A stretch of DNA of 64,000 nt from Clostridiales bacterium (GTDB lineage Bacteria > Bacillota > Clostridia > Lachnospirales > Lachnospiraceae). Under the pieces are notes generated by a model, which did not search any database, was not told where the DNA came from, and saw only the letters and a program-made list of their open reading frames with translations. A program made the translations under genes and the position numbers. The stretch spans positions 62,001 to 126,000 of the forward strand of contig DUNO01000041.1 of the NCBI GenBank assembly GCA_012839295.1, in the 5' to 3' direction. Position 1 is the stretch's first letter. Each line of letters starts with the position of its first letter. Below, piece by piece: positions 1 to 10,121 of the stretch.

Positions 1-1
1 A

Positions 2-946
2 CGCTGCCGTGATATTATTAATATCCAGGCCATGGGCTTAAAGACAAGGCTTTCCCATACGGGAATTAAAAATGTGGTTGTCGGAATATCGGGAGGCCTG
101 GATTCCACCCTTGCATTGCTGGTAACGGTGAAAGCCTTTGAAATGCTGGGACATGATAAGAAGGGAATCCGTGCAGTCACCATGCCCTGCTTTGGTACAA
201 CGGACAGGACCTATAATAATGCAATTTTAATGGCAGAAAGCCTTGGGGTAACGCTTATGGAGGTGCCCATAAAGGAAGCGGTGGAGCTGCATTTTAGGGA
301 TATCGGCCATGATAAGAATATCCACGACCTGACCTTTGAGAACAGCCAGGCGAGGGAGCGTACCCAGGTGCTGATGGATATTGCAGGTAAATACGACGGA
401 TTTGTAGTCGGTACCGGGGATATGTCGGAATTGGCTTTAGGGTGGGCTACCTATAACGGTGACCATATGTCCATGTATGGGGTGAATGCCTCCGTTCCGA
501 AGACGCTGGTCCGCTACCTGGTATCTTATTTTGCCGATACAACAGGGGACCAGAAGCTTAAGGAGGTGCTGATGGATGTCCTTGATACTCCTGTAAGCCC
601 GGAGCTTCTGCCGCCGAAGGATGGAGAGATTGCGCAGAAAACCGAGGATATCGTGGGACCCTATGAGCTCCATGATTTCTTCCTATATTATGTCCTGCGC
701 TTTGGTTTTGAACCGTCAAAGGTATACCGGTTGGCTAAGCAAGCCTTTGGGGGCAGCTATGGGGAAGAGGAAATCTTAAAATGGTTAAAGACCTTTTACC
801 GGAGATTCTTTACCCAGCAGTTTAAACGCTCCTGCCTGCCGGACGGGCCCAAGGTGGGCAGTGTATCTGTTTCACCGAGAGGGGATCTTAGGATGCCCAG
901 TGACGCTTCAGCTGCGCTATGGATGAAGGAACTTGACCAGCTATAA
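2..946 (+). CDS. nadE: NAD+ synthetase, C-terminal part (partial at window edge)
   Basis: Amidates nicotinic acid adenine dinucleotide to NAD+ in the cytosol, the last step of NAD synthesis. The reading frame is open from base 2 and no start is visible, so this is the 3' part of a longer gene. The visible part holds the ATP-pyrophosphatase P-loop SGGLDST near the beginning, followed by conserved stretches such as [12 protein letters not shown] and the C-terminal [12 protein letters not shown], all typical of the synthetase domain of the long, glutamine-dependent enzyme. The N-terminal nitrilase-type glutaminase domain should lie just outside the window; that is inferred from family architecture. 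The degV gene follows 28 bases later on the same strand. Confidence 0.93.
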   Translation, partial: RCRDIINIQAMGLKTRLSHTGIKNVVVGISGGLDSTLALLVTVKAFEMLGHDKKGIRAVTMPCFGTTDRTYNNAILMAESLGVTLMEVPIKEAVELHFRDIGHDKNIHDLTFENSQARERTQVLMDIAGKYDGFVVGTGDMSELALGWATYNGDHMSMYGVNASVPKTLVRYLVSYFADTTGDQKLKEVLMDVLDTPVSPELLPPKDGEIAQKTEDIVGPYELHDFFLYYVLRFGFEPSKVYRLAKQAFGGSYGEEEILKWLKTFYRRFFTQQFKRSCLPDGPKVGSVSVSPRGDLRMPSDASAALWMKELDQL

Positions 947-974
947 GCTATAAAGGATAACGAAAGGAGATGCT

Positions 975-1856
975 ATGGCACTAAAGATTGTTACAGATTC
1001 TGCATCAGATACCCCGAAATGGGTGACCCGGAGGTTTGGGCTGCATGTAATTCCGACACCGGTAGTAATCGATGAGAAGGATTATTTTGATGGCCAGACA
1101 CTTATGCCGGAGGAGTTTTATAAAATCCTCAGCAGTGGGGTGAATATAAAGACCTACCATATTAACGCCCATATGTTTTACAATCATTTTAAACCCTATG
1201 CGGAGCGTGGGGATGAGGTGATTTATATCTGCTTTTCCACAGGGATTGCAGGTACCTTTAATGCGGCTAATATTGCAAAAACGGAATTGCTGGAGCAGTA
1301 CCCGGATTTTGAGCTTACGATTATTGATTCGAAATGTGCCTCCCTGGGCTTTGGCCTTGCTACTTATTATGCATTGCTCATGCAGGAAAAGGGGGCATCA
1401 AAAGAGGATATCATAGAGGGGATCCGGTGGCATTGTGAGCATATGGAGATGGTATTTACGGTCAATACCCTGGAATACCTCTTTAAAGGAGGACGTCTTA
1501 GCAGGACCTCTGCCATAGCCGGAGGGCTTCTGGATATCAAACCCATCATCCAGGTGAATGATGAGGGGGCGTTGGAATCTATTGAAAAAGTCAGGGGAAG
1601 GAATAAGGCATTAAAGAGATTGGTCGAGCTGCTGGGCGAGCGTGGAGGCGGCCTGTCACAGCAGAGGATCGCCATAGCCCATGGGGATGATGCGAGAACC
1701 ATGGAGCTGGTGAAGGAACAGATAACCTCCGCTTACGGCGAGGTTAAATTTATCGATAATTATGTGGGATGTGCCATTGGAGCCCATACGGGACCGGGCA
1801 TTATTGGTGTCATATTTTTAAATGAAGTCTCACCGTACCGGGAGTATTTTGAATAG
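975..1856 (+). CDS. DegV family fatty-acid-binding protein
   Basis: 293 aa, full length for DegV proteins. It begins with the family signature KIVTDSASD, where the TDS motif contacts the fatty-acid carboxylate, and keeps the C-terminal HTGPGIIGV segment. DegV/FakB proteins bind acyl chains; FakB types present fatty acids to the kinase FakA for acyl-phosphate formation. No FakA is in this window, so a direct role in fatty-acid incorporation is inference. The start is fixed by GAAAGGAGA seven bases upstream. It is probably co-transcribed with nadE and followed by a large hairpin. Confidence 0.9.
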   Translation: MALKIVTDSASDTPKWVTRRFGLHVIPTPVVIDEKDYFDGQTLMPEEFYKILSSGVNIKTYHINAHMFYNHFKPYAERGDEVIYICFSTGIAGTFNAANIAKTELLEQYPDFELTIIDSKCASLGFGLATYYALLMQEKGASKEDIIEGIRWHCEHMEMVFTVNTLEYLFKGGRLSRTSAIAGGLLDIKPIIQVNDEGALESIEKVRGRNKALKRLVELLGERGGGLSQQRIAIAHGDDARTMELVKEQITSAYGEVKFIDNYVGCAIGAHTGPGIIGVIFLNEVSPYREYFE

Positions 1857-1867
1857 CTTAAAAAGAA

Positions 1868-1952
1868 AATGCTGTAAGGCTTTCCAAAGCCAATTATAAT
1901 CGGCTTTAAACCAGCCATAATTGACTTAGAATAAGAAAAGCGTTACAGCATT
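1868..1952. terminator. Long composite hairpin between convergent genes
   Basis: Outer arms AATGCTGTAAGGC (1868-1880) and GCGTTACAGCATT (1940-1952) pair with one mismatch. Between them are nested complementary segments CAATTAT/ATAATTG and AAAGCC/GGCTTT, which could form alternative inner stems. It sits between degV and the convergent minus-strand gene ending at 1968. Neither side has a clean T tract, so it is a probable bidirectional 3'-end structure rather than a textbook terminator. Confidence 0.5.
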
Positions 1953-1967
1953 CTGTGCTATGTATTA

Positions 1968-2405
1968 TTACTTGGCTACTGTGGCTTTCTCCAGGGTGGT
2001 TTGGATTGCTTCAACGAGAAGCTGCTGCGTGTATTTGCTGTCCTCCATGAATTCGACTTCATTGATAGGGACATCATTGTATAGCTGCAGGGCAATTGCT
2101 TCGAGTGAGGGCTGAATGAGAGGGAACATCGTAGTAACAGCCTCATCAAGGTTTTCAATGCTTACGTGATTGATGTGATCCTTGTCAACTACAACGACCA
2201 TGTTCAGCGCCATGTCATTCAAAGTAAATGTGGAGGAATATGTACCTGCAGTATAAAGATTAGTTTCGTTGGATGCCTCTTCCTCATCCTTGCCTCCCTT
2301 GAACATAAAGATCAAAAGCAGGATCAACAGAATGCCTAATGCCGCGAAAATCACAGTATATATGATTTCTTTTAATTGGATGACGACTATTTTTGTCTTT
2401 GCCAT
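1968..2405 (-). CDS. Membrane-anchored protein of unknown function
   Basis: 145 aa, not recognised. The chosen start is the ATG at 2405, preceded by GGAGGATAGAT; an ATG ten codons further upstream lacks a good ribosome site. After a short basic N-terminus there is one hydrophobic segment (about residues 12-36), then an acidic linker and a roughly 100-residue domain predicted to lie outside the membrane. That domain starts with a GTYSSTFTL-like strand and loosely resembles small FMN-binding or lipid-associated extracytoplasmic domains, but no diagnostic motif is present. It is divergent from addB and convergent with degV. Confidence 0.7.
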   Translation of the reverse strand: MAKTKIVVIQLKEIIYTVIFAALGILLILLLIFMFKGGKDEEEASNETNLYTAGTYSSTFTLNDMALNMVVVVDKDHINHVSIENLDEAVTTMFPLIQPSLEAIALQLYNDVPINEVEFMEDSKYTQQLLVEAIQTTLEKATVAK

Positions 2406-2511
2406 ATCTATCCTCCAGAGCATGAGTTGCTTCATGTCTTATTTCTTATTATATATTATTAAGCTACACTATAAATTATGCAGATAAATTCAAATGATGG
2501 AGGGAGATTTT

Positions 2512-5500
2512 ATGTCCTTGCAGCTCTTTCTGGGAAGTGCCGGTTCGGGTAAGTCCTATCAGCTTTACCGCGAAGTAATTGAAGAATCAAGGAAAAACCC
2601 AGGTACCAATTACCTTGTGATTGTGCCTGAGCAGTTTACCCTGCAGACCCAAAAGGATATTGTCACGATGCACCCGGAGCATGGGGTGATGAACGTGGAT
2701 ATCCTTAGCTTTTTGCGCTTTGCTTACCGTATTTTTGAAGAGGTGGGCGGAGATGATTATCCTATTTTGGAGGATACGGGAAAAAGCATGGTGCTCCGTA
2801 AGGTGGTAGCGGAAAAAAGGAAGGATTTAATCCTATTTGGCACAAATGTTAAAAAAACAGGATTTATTAATGAATTAAAATCCCTGCTCTCAGAGCTGTA
2901 CCAATACAACATCAGTGAGGAAGATTTTGAAAAGATGCAGGAGGTCGCCGGGAAAAAGCCGGTGCTTAAGGCAAAGCTTGCGGACCTGCATACGGTGTAT
3001 GAAGGCTTCCGGGGATTTATGAAGGAACGCTATATCACTGCAGAGGAGATTTTCCTGGTGCTAAACCGGGTGATAGACCGCTCCGAGTGGATTAAGGGAA
3101 CCGTAATCTGCCTGGATGGGTTTACAGGCTTTACGCCCAGCCAGTACCAGCTGCTTTCCAAAATGTTAAAATACGCGAAGAAGGTTATGGTAACCGTTAC
3201 GCTGGATCCGAGGGAAATGATCGGCCAGGAGGGCAAGGAGCATCAGCTCTTTGGGTTAAGCCATAAGACGATTAAAAAGCTGTATCAGCTGGCGGAGGAT
3301 TCAAAGACCGTAATAGAGGAACCTGTTTATGCGGAAAGCAGGAGTGGGACCAAAGTACCTTACCGTTTCCGTAAATCAGAAGCGCTGGCAGCCCTGGAGC
3401 AGAATTTGTTCCGCTATCCCTATGAAACCTATGGAAAGGAGCAGTGGGATATCAGGATCCATAGTACCAGGGACAGGAGCTGTGAGGTTGCATTTGTAGC
3501 CAGGGAGATTAAGCGGCTGGTGCGTGAGGAGGGACTGCGTTACCGGGACATTGCGGTGGTTACCGGGGATGTGAAGGAATACGGAAGAATTGCAAAGCGA
3601 TTGTTTTTACAGTCGGGGATTCCCTGCTTTATTGATTATAAGAAGGATATCCTAAGCAATCCCTTTGTGGAATTGCTGCGTGCGGCGGTGGTTGTAGTGA
3701 GTGAGGATTTCAGCTATGAGGGCGTATTCCGCTATCTGAGGTCCGGCATGACCGGATGCACGAAGGAAGAGATTGATATCCTGGAGAATTATGTGCTGGC
3801 TACGGGCATCCGGGGTCATAAAAGATGGGCGGAGCCCTTTGTCAGGAGATACCGGAGCAGGCAGCCGTTGCAATTGGATGCCATCAATGAGATCCGGGCG
3901 AAATTCATGGAGGAGATCGAGCCACTTTATGTGGTTTTAAAGGACAGGGAAAAGACATTGCGGGATTATACTATGGCTTTATATGAGCTCGGGGTGAATT
4001 TAAAGCTGGAGCAGAAGCTGGAGGAATACCGGAGGGGCTTTATAGAGGCAGGCCAGCCCCTGGTTGCAAAGGAATTCGAGCAGGTGTACCGGATTGTTAT
4101 GGATTTATATGACCAGATGGTATTGCTCTTGGGGGATGAGCATTGCAGCTTAAAGGAATTTAGCGAAATACTGGATACTGGTTTTGTGGAGGTAAAGGTT
4201 GGCTTAATACCGCCGGGAGTGGATGAAGTGGTAGTCGGCGATACACAGAGAACCAGGCTAAAGGATATACGGGCATTGTTTTTTATCGGTGTCAATGAAG
4301 GAATTGTCCCCAAAGCAATCGGAAGCGGTGGAATTCTTTCCGATATTGAGAGGGAGCTGTTGATAAATAACGATATTGAGCTGGCTCCCACGAAACGGCA
4401 GCAGGCCTTTACGGACCAGTTCTATATTTACCTGAATATGACAAAGCCAAAGGAAAAGCTATATATTACATACCATAAGGTGAATGAGGAAGGAAAATCC
4501 GTAAACCCTTCTTTCATTATTAATAAAGTAAAGCAGCTGTTTCCAAAGCTTTCCGTGATCGATGAAAGTGATGCAGGGGAGGATATAGAGCGTGTCCTCC
4601 GTGATGACGGCTTGAATTATTTGGCAGAAGGACTAAGAAGCTATAACCGGAGGGAGACTTCGGACCTGTGGCGGGAGCTGTATTTATATTACCGGGAGGA
4701 TTCCGGCAGGAGAAAAATTTTAGACAGGCTGGTGGAAGGAGCGTTCTTTGTTAATACGGAAAGAGGGATTTCAAAGGCGGCGGCAAAGCTGCTCTATGGC
4801 TCGGAGCTAAAGGGAAGTGTGACCCGTCTGGAGAAATACGCGGGCTGTGCCTTTGCCCATTTCCTTGCCTATGGCTTATCCCTGGAGCAGAGACAGGAGT
4901 ATAAGCTGGCGGTTCCTGACATAGGAACCATATTCCATAATGCCATTGACCATTTTTCAAAGCGGTTGGATACGGGCGATTATACCTGGCATACCATACC
5001 GGAGGATATCAGGGAGCAGTGGGCGATTGAGAGCGTGGCCTATGCGGTGGAGCAGTATGAAAGCTCTGTACTGCGCAGCTCTGCGAGAAATGAATACATG
5101 ATTAAGCGCATGGAGCGGATCACGGTCCGTACCCTTTGGGCTTTGTGCAACCAGATTAAGCAGGGGGCTTTTGAGCCCTGGGGCTATGAAAAACAATTTA
5201 ATCATGTGCCGGATGTTATGCTGAGTCTGACCGGGCGGATTGACCGGCTTGATATCTATGAGGAGGCGGACCGGGTCTATGTCAGGGTAATTGATTATAA
5301 ATCAGGCAACACCTATTTTGATTTAAGCAGTGTTTATTACGGATTGCAGCAGCAGCTGTCCGTTTATTTAAGTGCGGCCCTTGATTACCTGAACAGGGAA
5401 TATGGGGGGAAGGAGATTGTCCCTGCGGGCATCTTCTATTACCATATTGATGATCCGATTGTCGCAAAATCAGATCAGGCGGAGGAGGATATCTATAAGA

Positions 5501-5919
5501 GCCTCCGCATGAATGGCCTGGTCAATGAGGATAAAAGGGTAATTGGATTAATGGACAGCAAGCTGGCCGGGGAGGAGGGCAGGCTCCGGGCTTCGGCAAA
5601 ATCAGATATCATCCCTGTTGAGACCAACAAGGAGGGAGAGCTGGGGAAGAGGTCCATAGTTGCTACAGAAAAACAGCTAAAGGCCCTGATTGATTATGTG
5701 AACGCTAAATTAGCGGAGGACAGTAAACAGATCCTCCAGGGAGCCTCGGGGCTCAACCCTTACCGGATGGGGGAGGAGATGGCCTGTACCTATTGTGAAT
5801 ACCGGGGTGCCTGCGGCTTTGACAGCCGGCTGCCAGGCTATTCCTACCGTAATCTTTCAAAGAAACCGGCGGATGAAATCAAAGCAGAGATATGGGGTGA
5901 GTGTGAAGAGAATTTCTAA
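2512..5919 (+). CDS. addB: ATP-dependent nuclease subunit AddB
   Basis: 1135 aa, the usual AddB length. With AddA it forms the helicase-nuclease that resects double-strand breaks up to Chi and loads RecA. The start at 2512 is set by GGAGGGAGA; the six codons upstream of it lack a site. The N-terminus has a Walker A-like GSAGSGKS (residues 8-15). The C-terminal RecB-family nuclease domain shows VIDYKSG, and the iron-sulfur staple cysteines are visible as KYAGC before the nuclease domain and CTYCEYRGAC near the end. addA follows 141 bases later. The stop codon lies inside a hairpin arm. A possible promoter, TTGCTT-17-TATATA, lies in the divergent gap near 2430. Confidence 0.96.
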   Translation: MSLQLFLGSAGSGKSYQLYREVIEESRKNPGTNYLVIVPEQFTLQTQKDIVTMHPEHGVMNVDILSFLRFAYRIFEEVGGDDYPILEDTGKSMVLRKVVAEKRKDLILFGTNVKKTGFINELKSLLSELYQYNISEEDFEKMQEVAGKKPVLKAKLADLHTVYEGFRGFMKERYITAEEIFLVLNRVIDRSEWIKGTVICLDGFTGFTPSQYQLLSKMLKYAKKVMVTVTLDPREMIGQEGKEHQLFGLSHKTIKKLYQLAEDSKTVIEEPVYAESRSGTKVPYRFRKSEALAALEQNLFRYPYETYGKEQWDIRIHSTRDRSCEVAFVAREIKRLVREEGLRYRDIAVVTGDVKEYGRIAKRLFLQSGIPCFIDYKKDILSNPFVELLRAAVVVVSEDFSYEGVFRYLRSGMTGCTKEEIDILENYVLATGIRGHKRWAEPFVRRYRSRQPLQLDAINEIRAKFMEEIEPLYVVLKDREKTLRDYTMALYELGVNLKLEQKLEEYRRGFIEAGQPLVAKEFEQVYRIVMDLYDQMVLLLGDEHCSLKEFSEILDTGFVEVKVGLIPPGVDEVVVGDTQRTRLKDIRALFFIGVNEGIVPKAIGSGGILSDIERELLINNDIELAPTKRQQAFTDQFYIYLNMTKPKEKLYITYHKVNEEGKSVNPSFIINKVKQLFPKLSVIDESDAGEDIERVLRDDGLNYLAEGLRSYNRRETSDLWRELYLYYREDSGRRKILDRLVEGAFFVNTERGISKAAAKLLYGSELKGSVTRLEKYAGCAFAHFLAYGLSLEQRQEYKLAVPDIGTIFHNAIDHFSKRLDTGDYTWHTIPEDIREQWAIESVAYAVEQYESSVLRSSARNEYMIKRMERITVRTLWALCNQIKQGAFEPWGYEKQFNHVPDVMLSLTGRIDRLDIYEEADRVYVRVIDYKSGNTYFDLSSVYYGLQQQLSVYLSAALDYLNREYGGKEIVPAGIFYYHIDDPIVAKSDQAEEDIYKSLRMNGLVNEDKRVIGLMDSKLAGEEGRLRASAKSDIIPVETNKEGELGKRSIVATEKQLKALIDYVNAKLAEDSKQILQGASGLNPYRMGEEMACTYCEYRGACGFDSRLPGYSYRNLSKKPADEIKAEIWGECEENF

Positions 5920-6042
5920 GGTGTCAAAGGACGCCACCTAAGAAATTCTAGAACTTCATAAATGGGATACTATGTATTCCATCGGGAAGAACCTAGGAAC
6001 AGCGTTCTTCATACTTTTATGTTTGTGCTGCCTACGGCAGCA
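5909..6042 (+). other. Three successive hairpins between addB and addA
   Basis: Hairpin one pairs 5909-5923 with 5935-5949 (15 bp, one mismatch) and includes the addB stop codon. Hairpin two pairs GAAGAAC (5986-5992) with GTTCTTC (6004-6010). Hairpin three pairs TGCTGCC (6026-6032) with GGCAGCA (6036-6042) around a TAC loop and ends 10 bases before the AAGGAG of addA. There is no T tract after any of them, so they look like mRNA stability or translation-control structures within the addBA transcript. Function is inferred only. Confidence 0.5.
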
Positions 6043-6060
6043 TATTGGGAAGGAGCATAC

Positions 6061-9000
6061 ATGGCCTGGACAATAGCACAGCAAAAAGTAATTGATGCAA
6101 GGAATAAGAATTTATTAGTTTCCGCGGCAGCAGGCTCAGGTAAAACTGCCGTATTAGTTGAGCGTATCATCCAGATGATAACGGAGGGGGAGCATCCCCT
6201 GGATATTGACCGCCTTTTGGTCGTAACCTTTACCAACGCGGCAGCGGCGGAGATGCGGGAGCGTATTGGCAAAGCCATTGACCAGAAGCTGAAGGATAAC
6301 CCGGATAATGAGCATTTACAAAAGCAGAATTCGCTGCTCCAGAGTGCAAATATCACTACCATACATAGCTTCTGCCTCAATGTGATCCGTAATTATTTTC
6401 ACCGGATTGACCTGGATCCTTCCTTTAAAATTGCGGAGGAATCCGAAATCACGCTGATGAAGTCGGATGTGATGGCGGATGTCCTGGAGCGCTGGTATGA
6501 GGAGGGCAGGGAGGATTTTCATGCGTTTATTGAAAGTTATTCCTATTCCAAGTCTGATACGCCCATTGAGGAGCTGGTCCTCCAATTATATAATTTCTCC
6601 ATGAGCGATCCCTGGCCAAAGACTTGGATTGCCGATAAAAAGGGCATGTTTGCATTGGAGAACCTGGAGGATATGCTGTTGGCGCCCTGGATGGAGGAGC
6701 TTTTAGGGTATGTGGCTTCCGTACTGGGAGATTTATCAGGGAAGAACCGGGAGGCGATGGATCTGTGCAATGAAGCCGGCGGGCCGGCGGCGTATTTGCC
6801 GGCATTGCTGTCGGACCATCGGCTGCTGTCCGAATTGATGGAAGCCCGTACCTATGAGGAAAGTGCGGCTTTGTTCCAAGGTATAGCCTTTGAACGGTTA
6901 TCCAATAAAAAAGAAGAGACGGAGCCTTGGAAGAAGGAAAAGGTAAAGGCGCTCCGTGAGGAGGTAAAGAAGGGGCTTAAGGATCTATCGAACCAGTTCT
7001 TTTTCCAGTCACCGGAAGAAATGTTTGAGGATATGCGGGCTGTAGATCAGGTGATGCAGGTGCTGTTTGACCTGACCCTTGAGTTTATGGAGGAGTTTGC
7101 GAAGAAGAAGGAAGAGAAAAATCTCATTGATTTTAATGACATAGAGCATCTGGCCCTTAAGATACTGATCCAGGATGAGGAGAAAGAAGTACTGAAAGAG
7201 ACAGAGGAAAGCAAAAAGGATCGCCTGCCAGTTAATATGAAAGCCAGCGCGGCAAGGAAGGTGCCGACACAGGCGGCTTTGGAGCTGAGTGAGCAATTTG
7301 AAGAAATCCTGATTGATGAGTATCAGGACAGCAATATGGTCCAGGAGACAATTCTGCGCAGTATATCAAAGGAAGATATGGGGGCACCGAACCGGTTTAT
7401 GGTTGGTGACGTGAAGCAGAGTATTTACAAGTTCCGCTTGGCAATGCCTGAGATATTCATGGAGAAGTACGGGAAGTATTCCATGGAGGAGGATGATCCG
7501 GAAGGAAATAGAAATCTTTATCAGAGGATTGACCTGGATAGGAATTTCCGCAGCCGTGCCACGGTCCTTGATTATGTAAATAAGATTTTTGAACAGATTA
7601 TGCAGGAGTCTGTCGGCGGAATTGTCTATGATGAGGCAGCCGCCTTAAAGTATGGCGGATTATATGACGGTGAAGCCCAGTTTGACCCGGGGATAGACGG
7701 TGAGAGGGGCATACTGGAAGCTCGTCTGCCGGGTGGGGTAGAGCTGCTCTTAGTAACGGATGAAGAATTGGAGACAGAAGACGGGGCAACACTTGGCTCC
7801 GATGGTGCCGGAAAAGACAAGGACCTGGCGGACAGTGGAGCTGGTCCTACGTCGGCTAAAGCCGGATCTGAAGCCGGCTTGGACGGGGAGACAGAGGAAG
7901 AAGGGGCATATACCAAGAAGGAGCTGGAGGCCAGGGCAATCGCAAAGAAAATAAGGGAGCTTACCGACCCGGTGGATGGAATGCTGGTGCTGGACAAGGA
8001 GAAAAAGGTATACCGCCCGGCGCAGTGCAGGGATATTGTTATCCTGCTGCGGAGCATGTCAGCCTGGTCGGAAGTATTTGTTAATACCTTAATGCAGGAA
8101 GGGATCGCTGCCTATGCAGATACGGGGACAGGGTATTTTCAGACCTTGGAAATTAGGACCTTGCTAAACCTGCTGCGGATTATTGATAATCCCCGCCAGG
8201 ATATCCCTTTGGTGGGGGTGCTATATTCGCCGATTGTAGGACTTACCTCAACAGGGCTGGCTACCCTTCGCGCGGCCAACCGGGGTGTTGGCATGTATCA
8301 GGCATTGCTGGCTTATGGGGAGGAAGGAAGCGACGGGGAACTAAAGGACAAGGTAAGGGATTTCCTCTCCCTGCTTGAAAAATATCGTTCCATGGTGAAC
8401 TATAAGCCGATCCATGAGCTGATACAATTGGTTCTGGATGAAACGGGCTATTACTATTATATCAGTGCCATGCCCGGTGGTGACCGCAGGAAAGCAAATG
8501 TGGACATGCTGGTATCACAGGCGGTACGGTTTGAAAAGGGCAGCTATAGCGGCTTATTCCATTTTATCCGCTATATGGAGAAGCTGCATAAATACGAAAT
8601 TGATTTTGGGGAGGCCTCTACTTCCGGGGAACAGGACAATACCATCCGTATTATGAGCATTCACAAAAGTAAGGGCTTGGAGTTTCCCATTGTTATCGTG
8701 GCCGGTATGAGCAAGTCCTTTAATACCCAGGATTTGAGAAGCAGCATTGTATTGCACAGTGAGCTCGGAGCCGGGCCGGAATGTATCGATAGCAAGCTTC
8801 GGACAAAGATACCGACCCTCCTTAAGAAGGTAATCCAGAAGAAGATCCAGATAGAAAACCTTGGGGAAGAGCTAAGGGTGTTGTATGTGGCTATGACGAG
8901 GGCTAAGGAAAAGCTGATTTTGACAGGATTTATTAAATCAGTGGAGGCCTTGAAGGGGAAGGAATTCTCCTTCTTTGAATTGCTGTCCGCTAAGAGCTAT

Positions 9001-10041
9001 ATGGACTGGGTATTGCCTGCCATGGTAAACCGTATGGGAAAGCAGCCGGAGATCCTGGACCCGCCCTATGAATGGAAAAGGGAGGATATGGCCATAAGTG
9101 TCCACCCGCTGTCAGAGATCCTAAGGCAGGAGGTGGCCAAACAGATCTTTTTAAATAAGGATAGAGAAGACTTGATAAGGATCAATGCCAAAGAGCCCGG
9201 TGATCCTGGCCTTAGGGATGAAATCAGGAGAAGGTTCGATTATAGCTATCCATATTTAAATGAGGCTGGTTTAAAGATAAAAATGACGGTTTCTGAGCTT
9301 AAAAAATTAGGACAGAACCTGGATGAGGAGCATAGCTTGCAGTTGTATCCGGAGCAAGGCCGGCAACCATATCTGGAACAAGGCCAGCAACCATACCTGA
9401 AACAAGGCCGGCAACCATACCTGGAACAAGATTTGCAGCCATATCCTGGGCAAAGGCCTGTATTGCGGACGGAGCCGGAAGCTGTAACTGTGCCAAGCTT
9501 TATCAAGCAGGAAGAAAAGGTGGTTTCAGGAACGGACAGGGGTACTCTTTACCACAAGGTGCTGGAGCTGCTGGAGCTTTCCGAGGTGCAGGATAAAACC
9601 GCTGTCCGGGCCCAGATTGACCGCATGATTGCCCAGGGGCATATCAAGCAGGAGGATTCGGAAAAAATAAAGCTGAATTACATTTACCTGTTCTCCCAGA
9701 GCAATATAGCAAAACGGATGCAAAAAGCCAGGCTGGAGCAGAAGCTATTCAAGGAGAAGCAATTTGTCATGGGGATTAAGGCCTCCGAGGTAATGAAGGA
9801 TTCCGGCAGTGAGGAGCTGATTTTAATCCAGGGTATCATAGACGTTTACTTTGAAGAGGACGGGGAGCTGGTCGTGGTTGACTATAAATCTGACTGGGTG
9901 GACAGCGAGGAGCAGTTGGTCGGGCGCTATAAGGTACAGCTTGAGTACTACCGGAGGGCGCTGGAACAGATGCAGAAGAAGAGGGTAAAAGAGATGATCA
10001 TTTATTCCCTTCCCCTTGCAAAAGAAATCAGAATAGATTGA
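6061..10041 (+). CDS. addA: ATP-dependent helicase-nuclease subunit AddA
   Basis: 1326 aa UvrD/RecB-type helicase with nuclease, partner of AddB. The start at 6061 follows AAGGAG with proper spacing and gives MAWTIAQQKVID, the normal AddA beginning; the open frame reaching 5962 includes the spacer hairpins and is rejected. Visible motifs are Walker A AAAGSGKT (residues 22-29), motif II DEYQDSN, VGDVKQSIYKFR, motif VI VLYVAMTRAKEKL, and nuclease residues in QGIIDVYF and VVVDYKSDW near the C-terminus. Two poorly conserved inserts stand out: a Gly/Ala/Asp/Glu-rich stretch encoded near 7770-7910, and an 8-residue tandem repeat encoded at 9349-9459. Both lie between conserved blocks, so they are probably surface loops that do not break function. 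Confidence 0.96.
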   Translation: MAWTIAQQKVIDARNKNLLVSAAAGSGKTAVLVERIIQMITEGEHPLDIDRLLVVTFTNAAAAEMRERIGKAIDQKLKDNPDNEHLQKQNSLLQSANITTIHSFCLNVIRNYFHRIDLDPSFKIAEESEITLMKSDVMADVLERWYEEGREDFHAFIESYSYSKSDTPIEELVLQLYNFSMSDPWPKTWIADKKGMFALENLEDMLLAPWMEELLGYVASVLGDLSGKNREAMDLCNEAGGPAAYLPALLSDHRLLSELMEARTYEESAALFQGIAFERLSNKKEETEPWKKEKVKALREEVKKGLKDLSNQFFFQSPEEMFEDMRAVDQVMQVLFDLTLEFMEEFAKKKEEKNLIDFNDIEHLALKILIQDEEKEVLKETEESKKDRLPVNMKASAARKVPTQAALELSEQFEEILIDEYQDSNMVQETILRSISKEDMGAPNRFMVGDVKQSIYKFRLAMPEIFMEKYGKYSMEEDDPEGNRNLYQRIDLDRNFRSRATVLDYVNKIFEQIMQESVGGIVYDEAAALKYGGLYDGEAQFDPGIDGERGILEARLPGGVELLLVTDEELETEDGATLGSDGAGKDKDLADSGAGPTSAKAGSEAGLDGETEEEGAYTKKELEARAIAKKIRELTDPVDGMLVLDKEKKVYRPAQCRDIVILLRSMSAWSEVFVNTLMQEGIAAYADTGTGYFQTLEIRTLLNLLRIIDNPRQDIPLVGVLYSPIVGLTSTGLATLRAANRGVGMYQALLAYGEEGSDGELKDKVRDFLSLLEKYRSMVNYKPIHELIQLVLDETGYYYYISAMPGGDRRKANVDMLVSQAVRFEKGSYSGLFHFIRYMEKLHKYEIDFGEASTSGEQDNTIRIMSIHKSKGLEFPIVIVAGMSKSFNTQDLRSSIVLHSELGAGPECIDSKLRTKIPTLLKKVIQKKIQIENLGEELRVLYVAMTRAKEKLILTGFIKSVEALKGKEFSFFELLSAKSYMDWVLPAMVNRMGKQPEILDPPYEWKREDMAISVHPLSEILRQEVAKQIFLNKDREDLIRINAKEPGDPGLRDEIRRRFDYSYPYLNEAGLKIKMTVSELKKLGQNLDEEHSLQLYPEQGRQPYLEQGQQPYLKQGRQPYLEQDLQPYPGQRPVLRTEPEAVTVPSFIKQEEKVVSGTDRGTLYHKVLELLELSEVQDKTAVRAQIDRMIAQGHIKQEDSEKIKLNYIYLFSQSNIAKRMQKARLEQKLFKEKQFVMGIKASEVMKDSGSEELILIQGIIDVYFEEDGELVVVDYKSDWVDSEEQLVGRYKVQLEYYRRALEQMQKKRVKEMIIYSLPLAKEIRID
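9349..9459 (+). repeat. 24-bp in-frame tandem repeat in addA
   Basis: Four consecutive 24-bp units encode PEQGRQPY, LEQGQQPY, LKQGRQPY and LEQDLQPY, followed by a partial unit PGQRP. Units differ by a few bases, so the array is not brand new. It lies in the linker between the helicase core and the C-terminal nuclease domain. Confidence 0.9.
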
Positions 10042-10121
10042 TATAAGACGGGAATACTCCAAATAAACATTTGATTTGCCCGGCAAATCAAATATGGATA
10101 AACAATGATGGGAGTGTTTCT

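Noticed and set aside
5962-6060. Longer N-terminus for AddA
   Set aside because: The added residues translate the spacer hairpins, lack a ribosome site and are absent from the family; the ATG at 6061 has AAGGAG.
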